Below are positions 1 to 8,337 of a stretch of DNA of 64,000 bases, in pieces. The position numbers were made by a program, and so were the translations under genes. The notes under the pieces are model-generated. The model did not search any database and was not told the origin of the DNA. It saw only the letters and a program-made list of their open reading frames with translations. Numbering within the stretch: position 1 is the stretch's first letter; the number at the start of each line of letters is the position of its first letter. Source of the stretch: an uncultured Bacteroidales bacterium (GTDB lineage Bacteria; Bacteroidota; Bacteroidia; Bacteroidales; UBA932); NCBI GenBank assembly GCA_905234285.1, contig CAJOHK010000002.1, positions 1 through 64,000 of the forward strand, written 5' to 3'.

Positions 1-144
1 GTCCTTCCGTGCTCAACTCAGAGGAGTATCAGATATAAACTACTTCCTCTTCAGGCTACAAAACATATATGCCTAAACACATACTTTTGGACGTGATCCA
101 GACTAAATGTATTCTGTTGTCCAAATGTTGTCCAATTAGCAAAT
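1..144. other. Non-coding left edge beyond the tRNA-Leu 3' end
   Basis: No convincing gene is visible. On the minus strand, just downstream of the tRNA terminator, the motif TTGGACAACA occurs twice in tandem (plus-strand positions about 116-135). Sequence like this, immediately beyond a tRNA 3' end, is a common place for integrative elements. No integrase is inside the window, so this is only a position worth extending. Confidence 0.3.
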
Positions 145-176
145 AATAACCCGCAGAACGTATTCTACGGGCTATT
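145..176 (-). terminator. Hairpin downstream of tRNA-Leu
   Basis: On the minus strand AATAGCCCGTAGAA pairs with TTCTGCGGGTTATT across a four-base loop, with two G-U pairs. It begins five bases after the tRNA discriminator base and is followed by an AT-rich stretch, as expected for the end of a tRNA transcript. Confidence 0.65.
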
Positions 177-341
177 AATGTGCCTCGGGCGGGAATCGAA
201 CCCGCACGGCCGTTTCGGGCCAAGGGATTTTCGTACCACTATGGCTTTCGCCACCAGTTACTGTTTGTGGTCTGGACTATTCCTTCACCGTGGGGCAGGC
301 CCTTTAGGTGTGTCGTGTCTAGTCTCTGCACCTTCCTCTTT

Positions 342-893
342 TCAGAGGCTTGGCTCAAGATTACCATCGGCATTATCCGTTAAGGCTTCCTTGACTTTAC
401 GACATTCTACATCTCTCTTTTCAGAGAGTGCACTCAATTGTGCTCTTCCTCGATAATTACTTGTAAGTGCATGGCAATTGGGACATAATAGCATTAGATT
501 CTCTAATCTATTGTCCGTATTATTACCATTTTTGTGATGAATCTCAAGAGGAATATTCTTTCCTCGCCATTCTGACAAATGACATTCTTCACAATAGTTA
601 ACCCCCGTGGCTTTTCTATAACGTTCTCTCAATCTCCAAGAGCAACGATAGCTCGAATCTTTTACGAAGATTTCATCATCATTAATGGCCTTTTTGGGTT
701 TAAACTCAAGGCCAATGTTCCATCCTTGTCCTGTGAAATGAGAGGTGTCCAATGCATAATCTTTAATAAGATGATGAATTGTCTTATAGTTGCCACCAAC
801 AGGCCGCAAGTTCAGTTGCCGAAGTACTCCAGCAATTGATTTATTCTTTGCCACCGCCATAATGACATCTTCTTTAGTATAATGACTCTTCAT
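342..893 (-). CDS. Intron-encoded HNH homing endonuclease
   Basis: This 183-residue protein has an N-terminal helical DNA-binding-like region (about 1-60, with GGNYKTIHHLIKDYALDTSHF) and a C-terminal HNH nuclease domain (about 95-150). The domain shows a zinc CxxC pair (YCEECH), the catalytic block LEIHHKNGNNTDNR, and a second pair CPNCH, so all expected metal and catalytic residues are present. Such enzymes cut an intronless allele and drive intron homing. The gene is inside the tRNA-Leu intron, in the intron's own orientation. Its last 20 or so codons run into the intron core, so the same bases serve as codons and as ribozyme. It has a private promoter, with the ATG about eight bases after the -7 box. 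Confidence 0.9.
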   Translation of the reverse strand: MKSHYTKEDVIMAVAKNKSIAGVLRQLNLRPVGGNYKTIHHLIKDYALDTSHFTGQGWNIGLEFKPKKAINDDEIFVKDSSYRCSWRLRERYRKATGVNYCEECHLSEWRGKNIPLEIHHKNGNNTDNRLENLMLLCPNCHALTSNYRGRAQLSALSEKRDVECRKVKEALTDNADGNLEPSL

Positions 894-901
894 GGTAGAG
901 G

Positions 902-933
902 CAAAGATAATTTTAACTTTTGTCTCTTACAAA
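902..933 (-). promoter_or_regulatory. Promoter inside the intron for the HNH gene
   Basis: On the minus strand TTTG (933-930), a 20-base spacer, then TATCTTTG (909-902) exactly fits the Bacteroidota vegetative promoter. The ATG at 893 follows closely, so the message would have almost no leader. It would let the endonuclease be made from an mRNA separate from the tRNA precursor. Confidence 0.65.
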
Positions 934-1006
934 TAATTATTTCAAAGAACTGTTCTAAGTCCCTCGTGTCTACCATTCCACCACCAAGGCAAATGGATTG
1001 GGACTG

Positions 1007-1014
1007 CAAAGATA
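1007..1014 (-). promoter_or_regulatory. -7 box of the tRNA-Leu promoter
   Basis: TATCTTTG on the minus strand lies 16 bases upstream of the mature tRNA 5' end at 990. This matches TAnnTTTG and implies a very short 5' leader for RNase P to remove. No good -33 TTG is visible. Confidence 0.6.
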
Positions 1015-1075
1015 GGGATTTTTTTTGGATTTGTATCCCGTTGGCCGAAGTATTTGTGAGTCAGCGAATTAACTA

Positions 1076-1107
1076 TTTATCCCCAGGCAAAAATGCCTGG
1101 GGATAAA
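1076..1107. terminator. Strong 14-bp hairpin, probable terminator of the shape operon
   Basis: TTTATCCCCAGGCA and TGCCTGGGGATAAA form a perfect 14-bp stem with loop AAAA. It lies 50 bases beyond the stop codon of the S41 protease gene and before the tRNA promoter. Flanking bases (TGAGTCAGCGAATTAA) resemble an arm of the palindromic repeat at 42061-42170. No long U tract follows. Confidence 0.55.
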
Positions 1108-1156
1108 CATGTAAAGTGCTGTGCGTTAGTCCGTTACGCCCACGCGCGTAAGGCTA

Positions 1157-2578
1157 TCACGGCAAAACCCGCACCCCAAACCCTGGCTTAGCCGTGGGGA
1201 GGAGCGAGTCGGGGGCGGGAACGTCCCGGCGGGAAGCCACGGCCGGGAGCGGCTTGACGCCCATGCGCTCCAGAACGGCCGAGAGCATGGACTCGTCGGG
1301 GTCGCCCAGGGCGTAGCCGTCCAGGGGGTTGTCGGCGGCGGCATAATCGGCCGGGATACCGTCCGGCATGCTGAGGGTAATGCCGTTGCAGTCAGAGTAG
1401 CGGGTGGCAATGACATAGATGCCCCAGTTCTCGGTGGCTTCCAGGCCCGCACTGGCATCGAGGCCGTAGACCCCCTGCTCGGCAACGGCGTCATAATAGT
1501 CTTCGGCAGTAATAATGTAGCCGCCGCAGTACTTGCCGTACGTTTGCTGCCCCACGGTGTACAACTTCATGAAAGGCTTGAGCCCGCAAATGAGGGACTC
1601 CGAGGCCGATGCGCTGCTGCCGGTAGTGATGAACCACACCCTCGGCACGCCCGGGTTTACATCGGCGGCATGCACGGTGTGTTTGGTGCCGTCGTCCAGG
1701 GTAACGACGATGGTTTCCTCAAAGCGGGTGATGCTGTCTTCGAAGTTGGAATTGAATACGTCCTTGTTAAAGATAGACCCGCTTTGTACCACGTCAAGCG
1801 GGGCAATCATGGAGCCCAGTGTCTGGCCGGTGACGGTATACCCGCCGCCGTTATAGCGAAGATCCATCACCAGCTCGTCAATTCCGGCGCTCTTGAACTG
1901 GCTAAAGACATCTTCAAAGTCCACGGCCGCCTTCATGGTGAAGCCCGTGAAGTGCACATAGCCGATTCTCTTTCCGCCCATCTCCAGGATGCGCACCGTC
2001 TGGATAGGATTCTCGTACATTTTCCGGGCGGTTAACGACACCGTCCTCCCGTCCTGCATGCCGATTCTCACCGTTCCGCCGTCATAGAGCACGGAATAGT
2101 TGTTCAGGTCAAGTTGCGCCCCGTTGATCGAGGTAAAGATGTCGCCGCGGCAAATTCCCGCCTCTGCAGCCGGCGAATTGGCATAGGTATAGGTGACAAC
2201 ACCGTAATCGACCCGGCCCGTCTCGGCGTCCCCCTTGAGCAGGAAGTCGAAGCCAAAGCTGTCGGTATTGCCGGTTACGCTGCCAAGGAACGGCCGCACG
2301 TCTTCCCAGAGGGAGGTCCAGCGATCTATCTCTTTCCCGTATTCTTTGTACCGCAGGCTTTTTACTTTGGCAACGGGGTCAGTATCATAACTCCAGTTCT
2401 TGATTTCGTCGGCCACTTGGTCGTGCCAGAGGTAATAAGCGTCCATCAGGTCATGGGCGAACTGGTTGGCATAGTAGGTGGTTCCGTAGGATGAGTTGTC
2501 CAGCCCCAGGATCTTCTTGCAGGAAGTGGGGAACAGCAACAGCAGCAGGATAAACAGGCTAAAAATACTTCTTTTCAT
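1157..2578 (-). CDS. Lipoprotein C-terminal-processing-type peptidase, family S41
   Basis: The 473-residue protein starts with a lipoprotein signal (LLLLLFPTSC, lipid on Cys20), so it should be anchored in the outer or inner membrane facing the periplasm. A PDZ region (about 105-180) precedes the S41 catalytic domain (about 195-420). The likely Ser is in TTGSSASASES and the likely Lys in QTYGKYCGG. Family members cleave periplasmic or extracellular proteins near their C termini. The gene overlaps the end of rodA by 20 bases and is the last gene of the cell-shape operon. A role in processing envelope proteins made with that operon is inference. The C-terminal 40 residues are low-complexity and poorly conserved in appearance. 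Confidence 0.85.
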   Translation of the reverse strand: MKRSIFSLFILLLLLFPTSCKKILGLDNSSYGTTYYANQFAHDLMDAYYLWHDQVADEIKNWSYDTDPVAKVKSLRYKEYGKEIDRWTSLWEDVRPFLGSVTGNTDSFGFDFLLKGDAETGRVDYGVVTYTYANSPAAEAGICRGDIFTSINGAQLDLNNYSVLYDGGTVRIGMQDGRTVSLTARKMYENPIQTVRILEMGGKRIGYVHFTGFTMKAAVDFEDVFSQFKSAGIDELVMDLRYNGGGYTVTGQTLGSMIAPLDVVQSGSIFNKDVFNSNFEDSITRFEETIVVTLDDGTKHTVHAADVNPGVPRVWFITTGSSASASESLICGLKPFMKLYTVGQQTYGKYCGGYIITAEDYYDAVAEQGVYGLDASAGLEATENWGIYVIATRYSDCNGITLSMPDGIPADYAAADNPLDGYALGDPDESMLSAVLERMGVKPLPAVASRRDVPAPDSLLPTAKPGFGVRVLP

Positions 2579-4088
2579 CGCGGTAAAGAGCCAGGAAAAT
2601 AAAAATCAGAATAGTAAAGGCCCATAGGGAGGACCCGCCATAAGAGAGCAGGGGCAGGGGAATGCCGATTACCGGCATCAGGCCCACCGTCATGCCCACG
2701 TTAATAAACAGATGCATAAAGATGCAAGCTGCCACACAGTAGCCGTAGATGCGGGTAAAGCGCCCGCGGCACTGCTCGGCATCCCGCACGATGCGCGCAA
2801 TCAAAAACACATACAGTCCGATGACCAGCAGGCATCCCAGGAAGCCCCATTCTTCACCCACTGTACAAAAGATGAAGTCGGTAGACTGTTCCGGCACAAA
2901 GCCGAAGGTGGTTTGCGTCCCGTGCAGGTATCCCTTCCCGAAGAACCCGCCCGAGCCGATGGCAATCTTGCTCTGGTTCACATTGTATCCTACGCCGGCC
3001 AGGTCTTCCTTGAGCCCCAGCAGGACCTCGATGCGCCCCCGCTGATGCGGTTGCAGCACCTCCTGGAAGATGTAATCGGTAGAGAATACCAGCAGCACTC
3101 CTCCCAGGAACACCCCCAGGCAAATGGCCAGGAAACGGTCCCGTTTCTGGTATGCGTGCCAGGCCAGGAGGGGGAGCAGGATAAAGCTAATTCCCAGCAA
3201 GAGGTACAGTGGCTTGACATCCAGCAGGAAACTCCAGAAATACTCCTGCGTTTCCCCGGCCCTGGGCACCCATGCCCGCTCGGTAATCCAGTTCAAATGT
3301 GCCGATACCGCTTGGCACACCCATCCCCAGACGCGGGGAATAAAGGCCATAACACCCACAAAACCCCACCCCCAAAGGAGCCGGTGCCAGGTTTCTTTGC
3401 TCATGATGGCCGTGCACAGTACCAGCACGGTGATGAGCAGGATGCAAGCCCAGAAGGCCCCCATGGTGAGCGTAGAAATGAACAGCGCAATGATGAGGCC
3501 GATGGCCCCAAGCCACCAGCCCGACAACCCCTCCCGGTACAGCATAAAAATGAAGCCCGTATATACCAACGCCGACCCGGTCTCACTCTCGGCCACAATT
3601 ACCAGCATGGGCAGGCCGATGATGGCGCATACCATCGCAAAATCCTTGAGCCGGGTCATCCTGAAGCTTTGCTGGCTCATGACGAAGGCCAGCAGTAGCG
3701 AGGTGGAAATCTTGGAAATCTCGGCCGGTTGGAAGCGGATGGGCCCCAGATTAAACCACGAGTGCGAGCCTTTGACGTCACTGGACACAAAAATCACCAG
3801 CACCAGCAGCCCCAGCACAAACAAGTAGAAGGGGATGGAGAGCCCTTCCCACCAGGTGGGTGGAATCAAAAACAGGATGATGCCCGCCAGGCCGAATGCC
3901 GTTAGAATCCACACAAACTGTTTGCCGGCGCGGTTGCCCCAGTCCAGGATAGTGTGGGTTTCGGCCGAGTGGATGGACGCATAGATATTGAGCCAGCCGA
4001 TGAGAATCAGCACCATGTATGTGCCGATGAGCGCCCAGTCGATAGACTGTCGTTGCAATCCTTTCTGGTCTGAAGGGCGGTCAATCAT
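2559..4088 (-). CDS. rodA: Rod-shape-determining protein RodA (SEDS glycan polymerase)
   Basis: This 509-residue, about ten-helix membrane protein polymerises lipid II into glycan strands for side-wall growth. Family signatures are visible: GSHSWFNLGPIRFQPAE, AESETGSALV (with the catalytic-type Asp position replaced by Glu in this alignment, as read by eye), and a C-terminal block LPLLSYGGSS. It is longer than the usual 370-430 residues because of extra residues in the central loops (about 230-330), typical of Bacteroidota RodA. It overlaps the start of the S41 gene and the end of mrdA by a few bases, so the operon is translationally tight. RodA works with PBP2, encoded just upstream. Confidence 0.93.
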   Translation of the reverse strand: MIDRPSDQKGLQRQSIDWALIGTYMVLILIGWLNIYASIHSAETHTILDWGNRAGKQFVWILTAFGLAGIILFLIPPTWWEGLSIPFYLFVLGLLVLVIFVSSDVKGSHSWFNLGPIRFQPAEISKISTSLLLAFVMSQQSFRMTRLKDFAMVCAIIGLPMLVIVAESETGSALVYTGFIFMLYREGLSGWWLGAIGLIIALFISTLTMGAFWACILLITVLVLCTAIMSKETWHRLLWGWGFVGVMAFIPRVWGWVCQAVSAHLNWITERAWVPRAGETQEYFWSFLLDVKPLYLLLGISFILLPLLAWHAYQKRDRFLAICLGVFLGGVLLVFSTDYIFQEVLQPHQRGRIEVLLGLKEDLAGVGYNVNQSKIAIGSGGFFGKGYLHGTQTTFGFVPEQSTDFIFCTVGEEWGFLGCLLVIGLYVFLIARIVRDAEQCRGRFTRIYGYCVAACIFMHLFINVGMTVGLMPVIGIPLPLLSYGGSSLWAFTILIFIFLALYRDEKKYF

Positions 4089-5922
4089 GCTTTACACGGG
4101 ACATCAGGTTGGCTTCTTTCATGCGCTGTTCCAGCGCCGGGCGGGAGCAGCGGCCTTTGAGATACTTCTCCACCATGAGCGAGGCAATGGGCGCGGCATA
4201 AGCGGCCCCAAAGCCGCCGTTCTCTACATAGGCGGCAATGGCAATTTGGGGATGGTCCATGGGCGCAAAGCAAATGAACACGGAGTTGTCGGCCCCGCGG
4301 GGGTTTTGCGCCGTGCCGGTTTTGCCGCAGATATCCAGGGAGTCCACGTGCGCAATCCAGGCCGTTCCACCCATGCCGGCTCCCGAGTTTACAGCCCGCC
4401 ACATACCGTGAATCACCTTGGGGAAGTGCAGGGTATCTACCAGGGTGTACTGCCGCTCCTTGAAGCGTGGGTCGATGCTTACCCCCTCCGATTCCTTGAT
4501 GATGTGCGGGATATAGTAATGCCCCCGGTTGGCCAGCGTGGCGCACAGGTTGGCCAGGTGCATGGGTGTGGCCAGAATTTCTCCCTGGCCGATGGACAGC
4601 GAGATAACAGTAGTGGAATTCCACCGTCCCTTGCCGTAGGCCCGGTTGTAGGTTTTGGAGGAGGGGATGCTGCCGCTGAGCTCGGCCGGGAAATCGCTCT
4701 CCAGTTTGCGTCCGAAGCCAAAACTCATCACCATCTCCCGCCAGTGGTCCAGGCCATCGGCTACGTTGCCGTACTTACGCTGGTCCAGGATGTTCTTGAG
4801 CACGTAGCAATAGTAGGCGTTGCAGCTCATCATGATGGATTCTTCCATGTTGATGGGGCTCTTGTGCGCATGGCAGCCCAGCTTGTGCCCGGCGCCAAAG
4901 TGGTAGCCTTTGCTGCAGGGATACATCATCTCTGGCCGCAAAACGCCTTCCTGCAGGCCGATGAGTCCGTTCACCAGCTTGAATACCGAGCCGGGAGGAT
5001 AGGACGCCTGCACCGCCCGGTTGTACATGGGCTTATAGGGATTCTGGGATATCTCGTTCCAGTACTTGCCGATATCGGCCAGCTGGCCTACGTCTATACC
5101 CGGCGACGATACCAGCGCCAGAATCTCTCCGGTAGAGGGTTCGATGGCCACCACCGACCCCACCTTATTCTGCATGAGCTCCTGCCCGTATTGCTGCAGG
5201 GACGCATCGATGGTGGTAACGATATTGAGCCCCGGCACGGCCTCCTTGTCCTCGGCGCCATCCTTGTAGGGCTGTTCAATCTGGTTGCGGGAGTTGCGAA
5301 GGTACACGTGGTAGCCTTTTTGGCCGCGAAGCTCGGCTTCCCGCGCGGCTTCGATGCCCGTCATGCCCGCATAATCGCCGCTCTGGTACTCGCCGGGGTG
5401 CTTGTCCATATAGGCTTTGTTGACCTCGGACACATAGCCCAGCAGGTTTCCGCCGGCGTTCACGGGATAGTCCCGGATGCCGCGTACCTGCCCCTTGAAG
5501 CCGGGAAACTTGTATTTTACCTCGTCAAAGCGCATGTAGGTTTCGGCCGGAATGGCGCGGATCATGGTCACCGACTGGAAGCCGATGGCCGACCGCCGCC
5601 TGCGGTACTCCTCCATCTTATTGCGGATGAAAGCGGTGTCCACTTGCAGGACGGCGGCCAGGGCTAAGGTATCAAATTCTTTTACTTCCCGGGGGCTCAC
5701 CAGAATGTCGTAGGCTACCTTGTTGCCCACCAGGATGTGGCCGTTGCGGTCGTAGATGACACCACGGGTGGGGTAGATGGTTTCCCTGACGGTGGAGTTG
5801 CGGTTGGCGTCTTCCTTATACCGGCTGTCCAGCATCTGCAGCGAGAAAATCTTCCCCAGCAGGAGCAGGGCGGCAACGCCAAGGCCGATGAGCAGGCGGA
5901 TATGGCGCCCGTCCCGTATCAT
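4081..5922 (-). CDS. mrdA: Penicillin-binding protein 2 (elongasome transpeptidase)
   Basis: This 613-residue class B PBP cross-links peptidoglycan during elongation with RodA. One N-terminal helix (about 9-27) anchors it; the dimerisation domain begins at YPTRGVIYDRNG. The transpeptidase motifs are all present: SVFK in YPPGSVFKL (active Ser), SCN in MMSCNAYYC, and KTG in CGKTGTAQN. The open frame runs further upstream to 6312, but that stretch is mreD read in another frame. The ATG at 5922 overlaps the mreD stop as ATGA and opens a normal PBP2 N terminus, so I use it. The stop overlaps the rodA start by eight bases. Confidence 0.93.
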   Translation of the reverse strand: MIRDGRHIRLLIGLGVAALLLLGKIFSLQMLDSRYKEDANRNSTVRETIYPTRGVIYDRNGHILVGNKVAYDILVSPREVKEFDTLALAAVLQVDTAFIRNKMEEYRRRRSAIGFQSVTMIRAIPAETYMRFDEVKYKFPGFKGQVRGIRDYPVNAGGNLLGYVSEVNKAYMDKHPGEYQSGDYAGMTGIEAAREAELRGQKGYHVYLRNSRNQIEQPYKDGAEDKEAVPGLNIVTTIDASLQQYGQELMQNKVGSVVAIEPSTGEILALVSSPGIDVGQLADIGKYWNEISQNPYKPMYNRAVQASYPPGSVFKLVNGLIGLQEGVLRPEMMYPCSKGYHFGAGHKLGCHAHKSPINMEESIMMSCNAYYCYVLKNILDQRKYGNVADGLDHWREMVMSFGFGRKLESDFPAELSGSIPSSKTYNRAYGKGRWNSTTVISLSIGQGEILATPMHLANLCATLANRGHYYIPHIIKESEGVSIDPRFKERQYTLVDTLHFPKVIHGMWRAVNSGAGMGGTAWIAHVDSLDICGKTGTAQNPRGADNSVFICFAPMDHPQIAIAAYVENGGFGAAYAAPIASLMVEKYLKGRCSRPALEQRMKEANLMSRVKHD

Positions 5923-6431
5923 CGGCGGGAATCGGGGGCCAGCACCTTGGACACCAGCAGCAGTACCGGGAGTCCGGCCGCCAGGGAGACGGCAAAGCGG
6001 GCGGTGTTGAACAGGAAAGGACGGGTTCCGGCCGAATCGGCCCAGACATAGATGGCCAGGAAGATTCCCTGGGCCAGAAGGATGGCCAGCGACAGGGCCC
6101 CATAGCCGTTTTTGCGGGCCGAGAAATCTTCCCCGCGGGCAAAGAGGTCGTTTCCGAAGACGAGGCCGATGATGCCTTTGCGGGCGTAGGCAACGGGAAC
6201 CAGCGCAAAGGCGTTGAGACCCAGCATGCCCTCTGACAGCCAGTCTACAAAGAGCCCGGATGCCAGGGCGATGAGCATGGCCAGCGGTGTGTGCACCCGG
6301 TTGGGAATGCACAGGACCATGACTGGCAGGATGCTAAGCGTCAGGTAGGGGCTGAAAGTGCAGTAGGTGCTTAGCAGGAGCTGCCCCACCAGAAGAATGA
6401 TGTACACAAACCAGAATTCTGTCTTTCTCAT
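5919..6431 (-). CDS. mreD: Rod-shape-determining protein MreD
   Basis: This 170-residue, highly hydrophobic protein has five to six membrane segments, the size and profile of MreD, which links MreC to the peptidoglycan machinery. Recognisable features are SPYLTLSILPVMVLC and FVDWLSEGMLGLNAFAL, the latter matching the GLxxD..G.lGlna pattern of the family. MreD diverges rapidly, so position between mreC and mrdA is strong supporting evidence. It overlaps mreC by four bases and mrdA by four bases. Confidence 0.88.
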   Translation of the reverse strand: MRKTEFWFVYIILLVGQLLLSTYCTFSPYLTLSILPVMVLCIPNRVHTPLAMLIALASGLFVDWLSEGMLGLNAFALVPVAYARKGIIGLVFGNDLFARGEDFSARKNGYGALSLAILLAQGIFLAIYVWADSAGTRPFLFNTARFAVSLAAGLPVLLLVSKVLAPDSRR

Positions 6432-7237
6432 GGCCGGAACTCCTCTATTTCATCAAAAGAATTGTTGTGTACTACGGTGACGAACCGGGCCGAGCCGGGG
6501 TCCTGGAACAGCTTTACCTTGATCTCGTTGGTGGCGCCGTTGATGACTTTGGAAGCTCCGGCGATGCCCAGCGGGATGTCGGGCGGGAATAGCAGCGAGT
6601 GGCCGCTGGTATACACCGTATCGCCGGGGGAATACTGGTATTGCAGGGGAATCTCCTTGAGCAGGGCGCCGTCCTTGGAGGACCCATCCCAGACCAGGAT
6701 GCCCCGGCCGCCCTCGGCCCCGATGCGCGCACTGATGGAGATGTCCCTGTTCTGGATGGAGAAGGCATAGCTGTAGTGGGCGCTTACGGCATCGATGATG
6801 CCCACCACGCCCTGCCGGGTAATGACGCCGGATTTTTCCCGTATGCCGTCTTCAAAGCCTTTGTTCAGAATAAAGAAGTTGTGCTGGGAACTCCGGCTTA
6901 TGCGCACAATCTCGGCGCCCAGCATCTGGAAGCCAGGCCGTTGGGTAAACTGCATGGTATCTACTTTGGCGCGCCGGAGCATTTCTTGGGAGCGAACCAG
7001 TTCCTGGAGCAGCCGGGTGTTATCCTGCGCCAGTTCCCGGTTGACGGTTTTGAGCTGAAAATAGTTGCTGATATTCCGGGTGCTGCCCCAGACGGTGCCC
7101 ATGAATCCGTGGGCGGCGCGGGCCACCCAAATGCGTTGGAGCTGTGCATTCCCGGTGAGTAATGTCAACGCCGCCGCCTCCAGGATTATGAAGACGGCGA
7201 GGTTCAGAAGTTGGGTTAGCAGCTTGCTCCTTTGCAT
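6428..7237 (-). CDS. mreC: Rod-shape-determining protein MreC
   Basis: The 269-residue protein has one N-terminal membrane helix (about 10-30), a coiled coil (about 65-95, NRELAQDNTRLLQELVRSQ) and a periplasmic beta-barrel core (about 100-260). Family hallmarks are ILNKGFEDGIREKSGVI, the GVVGIIDAV block and LFPPDIPLGIAG. MreC bridges cytoplasmic MreB and periplasmic PBP2 and stimulates the RodA-PBP2 pair. It starts three bases after the mreB stop and overlaps mreD, within one operon. Confidence 0.92.
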   Translation of the reverse strand: MQRSKLLTQLLNLAVFIILEAAALTLLTGNAQLQRIWVARAAHGFMGTVWGSTRNISNYFQLKTVNRELAQDNTRLLQELVRSQEMLRRAKVDTMQFTQRPGFQMLGAEIVRISRSSQHNFFILNKGFEDGIREKSGVITRQGVVGIIDAVSAHYSYAFSIQNRDISISARIGAEGGRGILVWDGSSKDGALLKEIPLQYQYSPGDTVYTSGHSLLFPPDIPLGIAGASKVINGATNEIKVKLFQDPGSARFVTVVHNNSFDEIEEFRP

Positions 7238-7240
7238 GAC

Positions 7241-8263
7241 TTAACGCATGAGGAATGAGTAGTTGTCTGTGTTCTTGAGCGCAATGCAGGTCCCACGGGC
7301 CACGGCGCGCAGCGGGTCTTCGGCCACATGGAAGGGGATGTTCACTTTCTCGGTGAGGCGTTTGTCCAGGCCGCGCAGCAGGGAGCCGCCGCCGCTGAGG
7401 AAAATGCCATTCTCTACAATGTCGGAGTACAGCTCCGGAGGCGTCTGCTCCAGGGTTTGCTGGATGGTAACCTCCAGGCGGGCGATGGATTTATCCAGGC
7501 AGTGGGCAATTTCCTGATAGGGGATCACGGCCTCTACGGGGTGTCCGGTCATGAGGTTGGGACCGCGTACCACAAAAGGTTCGGGTTCCTCGTCCAGCTG
7601 GGGAATGACGGCGCCTACGGCAATCTTGATTTTCTCGGCGGTGGTTTCGCCCACTTTGATTACATGCTGCTGGCGCAGGTAGTTCTGGATGTCGGCCGTA
7701 AAAACGTCGCCGGCCACGCGGATGGACTCCTGCTGTACGATACCACCCAGGGAGATGACGGCAATTTCGGTGGTGCCGCCGCCGATATCTACCACCATGT
7801 TGCCCTTAGGGGCTTCTACGTCCAGGCCGATACCCAGCGCGGCTGCCATGGGCTCATAGATGAGATAGACGTCCCGGCCGCCGGCATGCTCCGACGAGTC
7901 ACGCACGGCACGGATTTCCACTTCCGTAGAACCGGAGGGAATGCCCACCACCAGCTTGAGGTTGGGGGCAAAAATGCTGCGGTGACGGGCGTTCACCTGC
8001 TTGATGAAACCGCGGATCATCATTTCGGCGGCGTTGAAGTCGGCGATAACGCCGTCCCGGAGCGGACGCACCGTCTTGATGCCCGGATTGGTTTTCTCGT
8101 GCATCAGTTTGGCCTTTTGGCCCAGGGCGATGCATTTCCCCGTCTGGTTGTCGATGGCTACGATGGAGGGCTCGTCCAGAGCAATCTGGTCATTCTGGAA
8201 AATGACGGTGTTGGCGGTGCCCAAATCGATAGCCAATTCCTGGTTGAGAAACCTAAATGCCAT
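7241..8263 (-). CDS. mreB: Rod-shape-determining actin homologue MreB
   Basis: This 340-residue actin-fold ATPase forms filaments along the inner membrane and steers wall synthesis. Nucleotide-binding motifs are clear: phosphate 1 IDLGTANTV near residue 13, VVDIGGGTTEIAVISLGG (phosphate 2) and the adenosine motif FLSGGGSLLRGLDK. Length matches the family. It is the first gene of the mreBCD-mrdA-rodA operon and has its own -7 box at 8293-8300. The organism is therefore expected to be a rod or ovoid cell. Confidence 0.96.
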   Translation of the reverse strand: MAFRFLNQELAIDLGTANTVIFQNDQIALDEPSIVAIDNQTGKCIALGQKAKLMHEKTNPGIKTVRPLRDGVIADFNAAEMMIRGFIKQVNARHRSIFAPNLKLVVGIPSGSTEVEIRAVRDSSEHAGGRDVYLIYEPMAAALGIGLDVEAPKGNMVVDIGGGTTEIAVISLGGIVQQESIRVAGDVFTADIQNYLRQQHVIKVGETTAEKIKIAVGAVIPQLDEEPEPFVVRGPNLMTGHPVEAVIPYQEIAHCLDKSIARLEVTIQQTLEQTPPELYSDIVENGIFLSGGGSLLRGLDKRLTEKVNIPFHVAEDPLRAVARGTCIALKNTDNYSFLMR

Positions 8264-8292
8264 ATGAAGTCTGTCTATAGTCTATTAACCTT

Positions 8293-8320
8293 CAAAAATA
8301 CGAAAAAATTCTTACATTTG
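8293..8320. promoter_or_regulatory. Divergent promoters for mreB (minus) and ispD (plus)
   Basis: On the minus strand TATTTTTG (8300-8293) lies 30 bases before the mreB ATG. On the plus strand TACATTTG (8313-8320) lies 18 bases before the ispD ATG. Both match TAnnTTTG. The two start regions are back to back within a 74-base gap. Confidence 0.6.
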
Positions 8321-8337
8321 CGTAAAGAAATTGGCTG

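Larger units (their letters stand above)
232..956 (-). ncRNA. Self-splicing group I intron in tRNA-Leu(UAA), IC3-like
   Basis: The 725-nt insertion follows a U at the 5' splice site and ends in G (omega-G), the group I rule. Its 3' part has the conserved core in order: a P-like strand (TCAAGGAAGCC, about 367-377), the Q-like strand ending CTTGAGCCAAGCC (about 340-352), then GGAAGGTGCAGAGACTAGAC (about 317-336), the partner GGAATAGTCC (about 275-284) and a GGCGAAAGCC hairpin near the 3' end. From memory these blocks closely match the cyanobacterial/plastid tRNA-Leu(UAA) intron, which sits at the same U34/A35 position. I could not settle P1; GAGAC near 925 is a weak candidate for the internal guide. 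An HNH gene occupies the region between the P1 side and the core. Confidence 0.88.
181..990 (-). tRNA. tRNA-Leu(UAA), split by a group I intron in the anticodon
   Basis: The 5' exon is 990-957 (34 nt) and the 3' exon is 231-181 (51 nt), giving an 85-nt tRNA with a long variable arm, normal for tRNA-Leu. Acceptor strands GCCTTGG and CCGAGGC pair over seven bases (one G-U), the discriminator is A, and CCA is not encoded. Joining the exons gives the anticodon arm AGGGA-CTTAAAA-TCCCT, so the anticodon is UAA. The break falls after U34, between the first and second anticodon bases. The T arm and variable arm lie entirely in the 3' exon. The gene must splice to work, unless another tRNA-Leu(UAA) exists elsewhere in the genome. 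Confidence 0.92.

Noticed and set aside
882..1106. 74-residue plus-strand frame over the tRNA 5' exon
   Set aside because: It crosses the tRNA exon and its promoter on the other strand and has no coding features.
5923..6312. N-terminal extension of the PBP2 frame
   Set aside because: Overlaps mreD in another frame and gives Arg/Pro/His-rich nonsense; ATG 5922 gives a normal PBP2.
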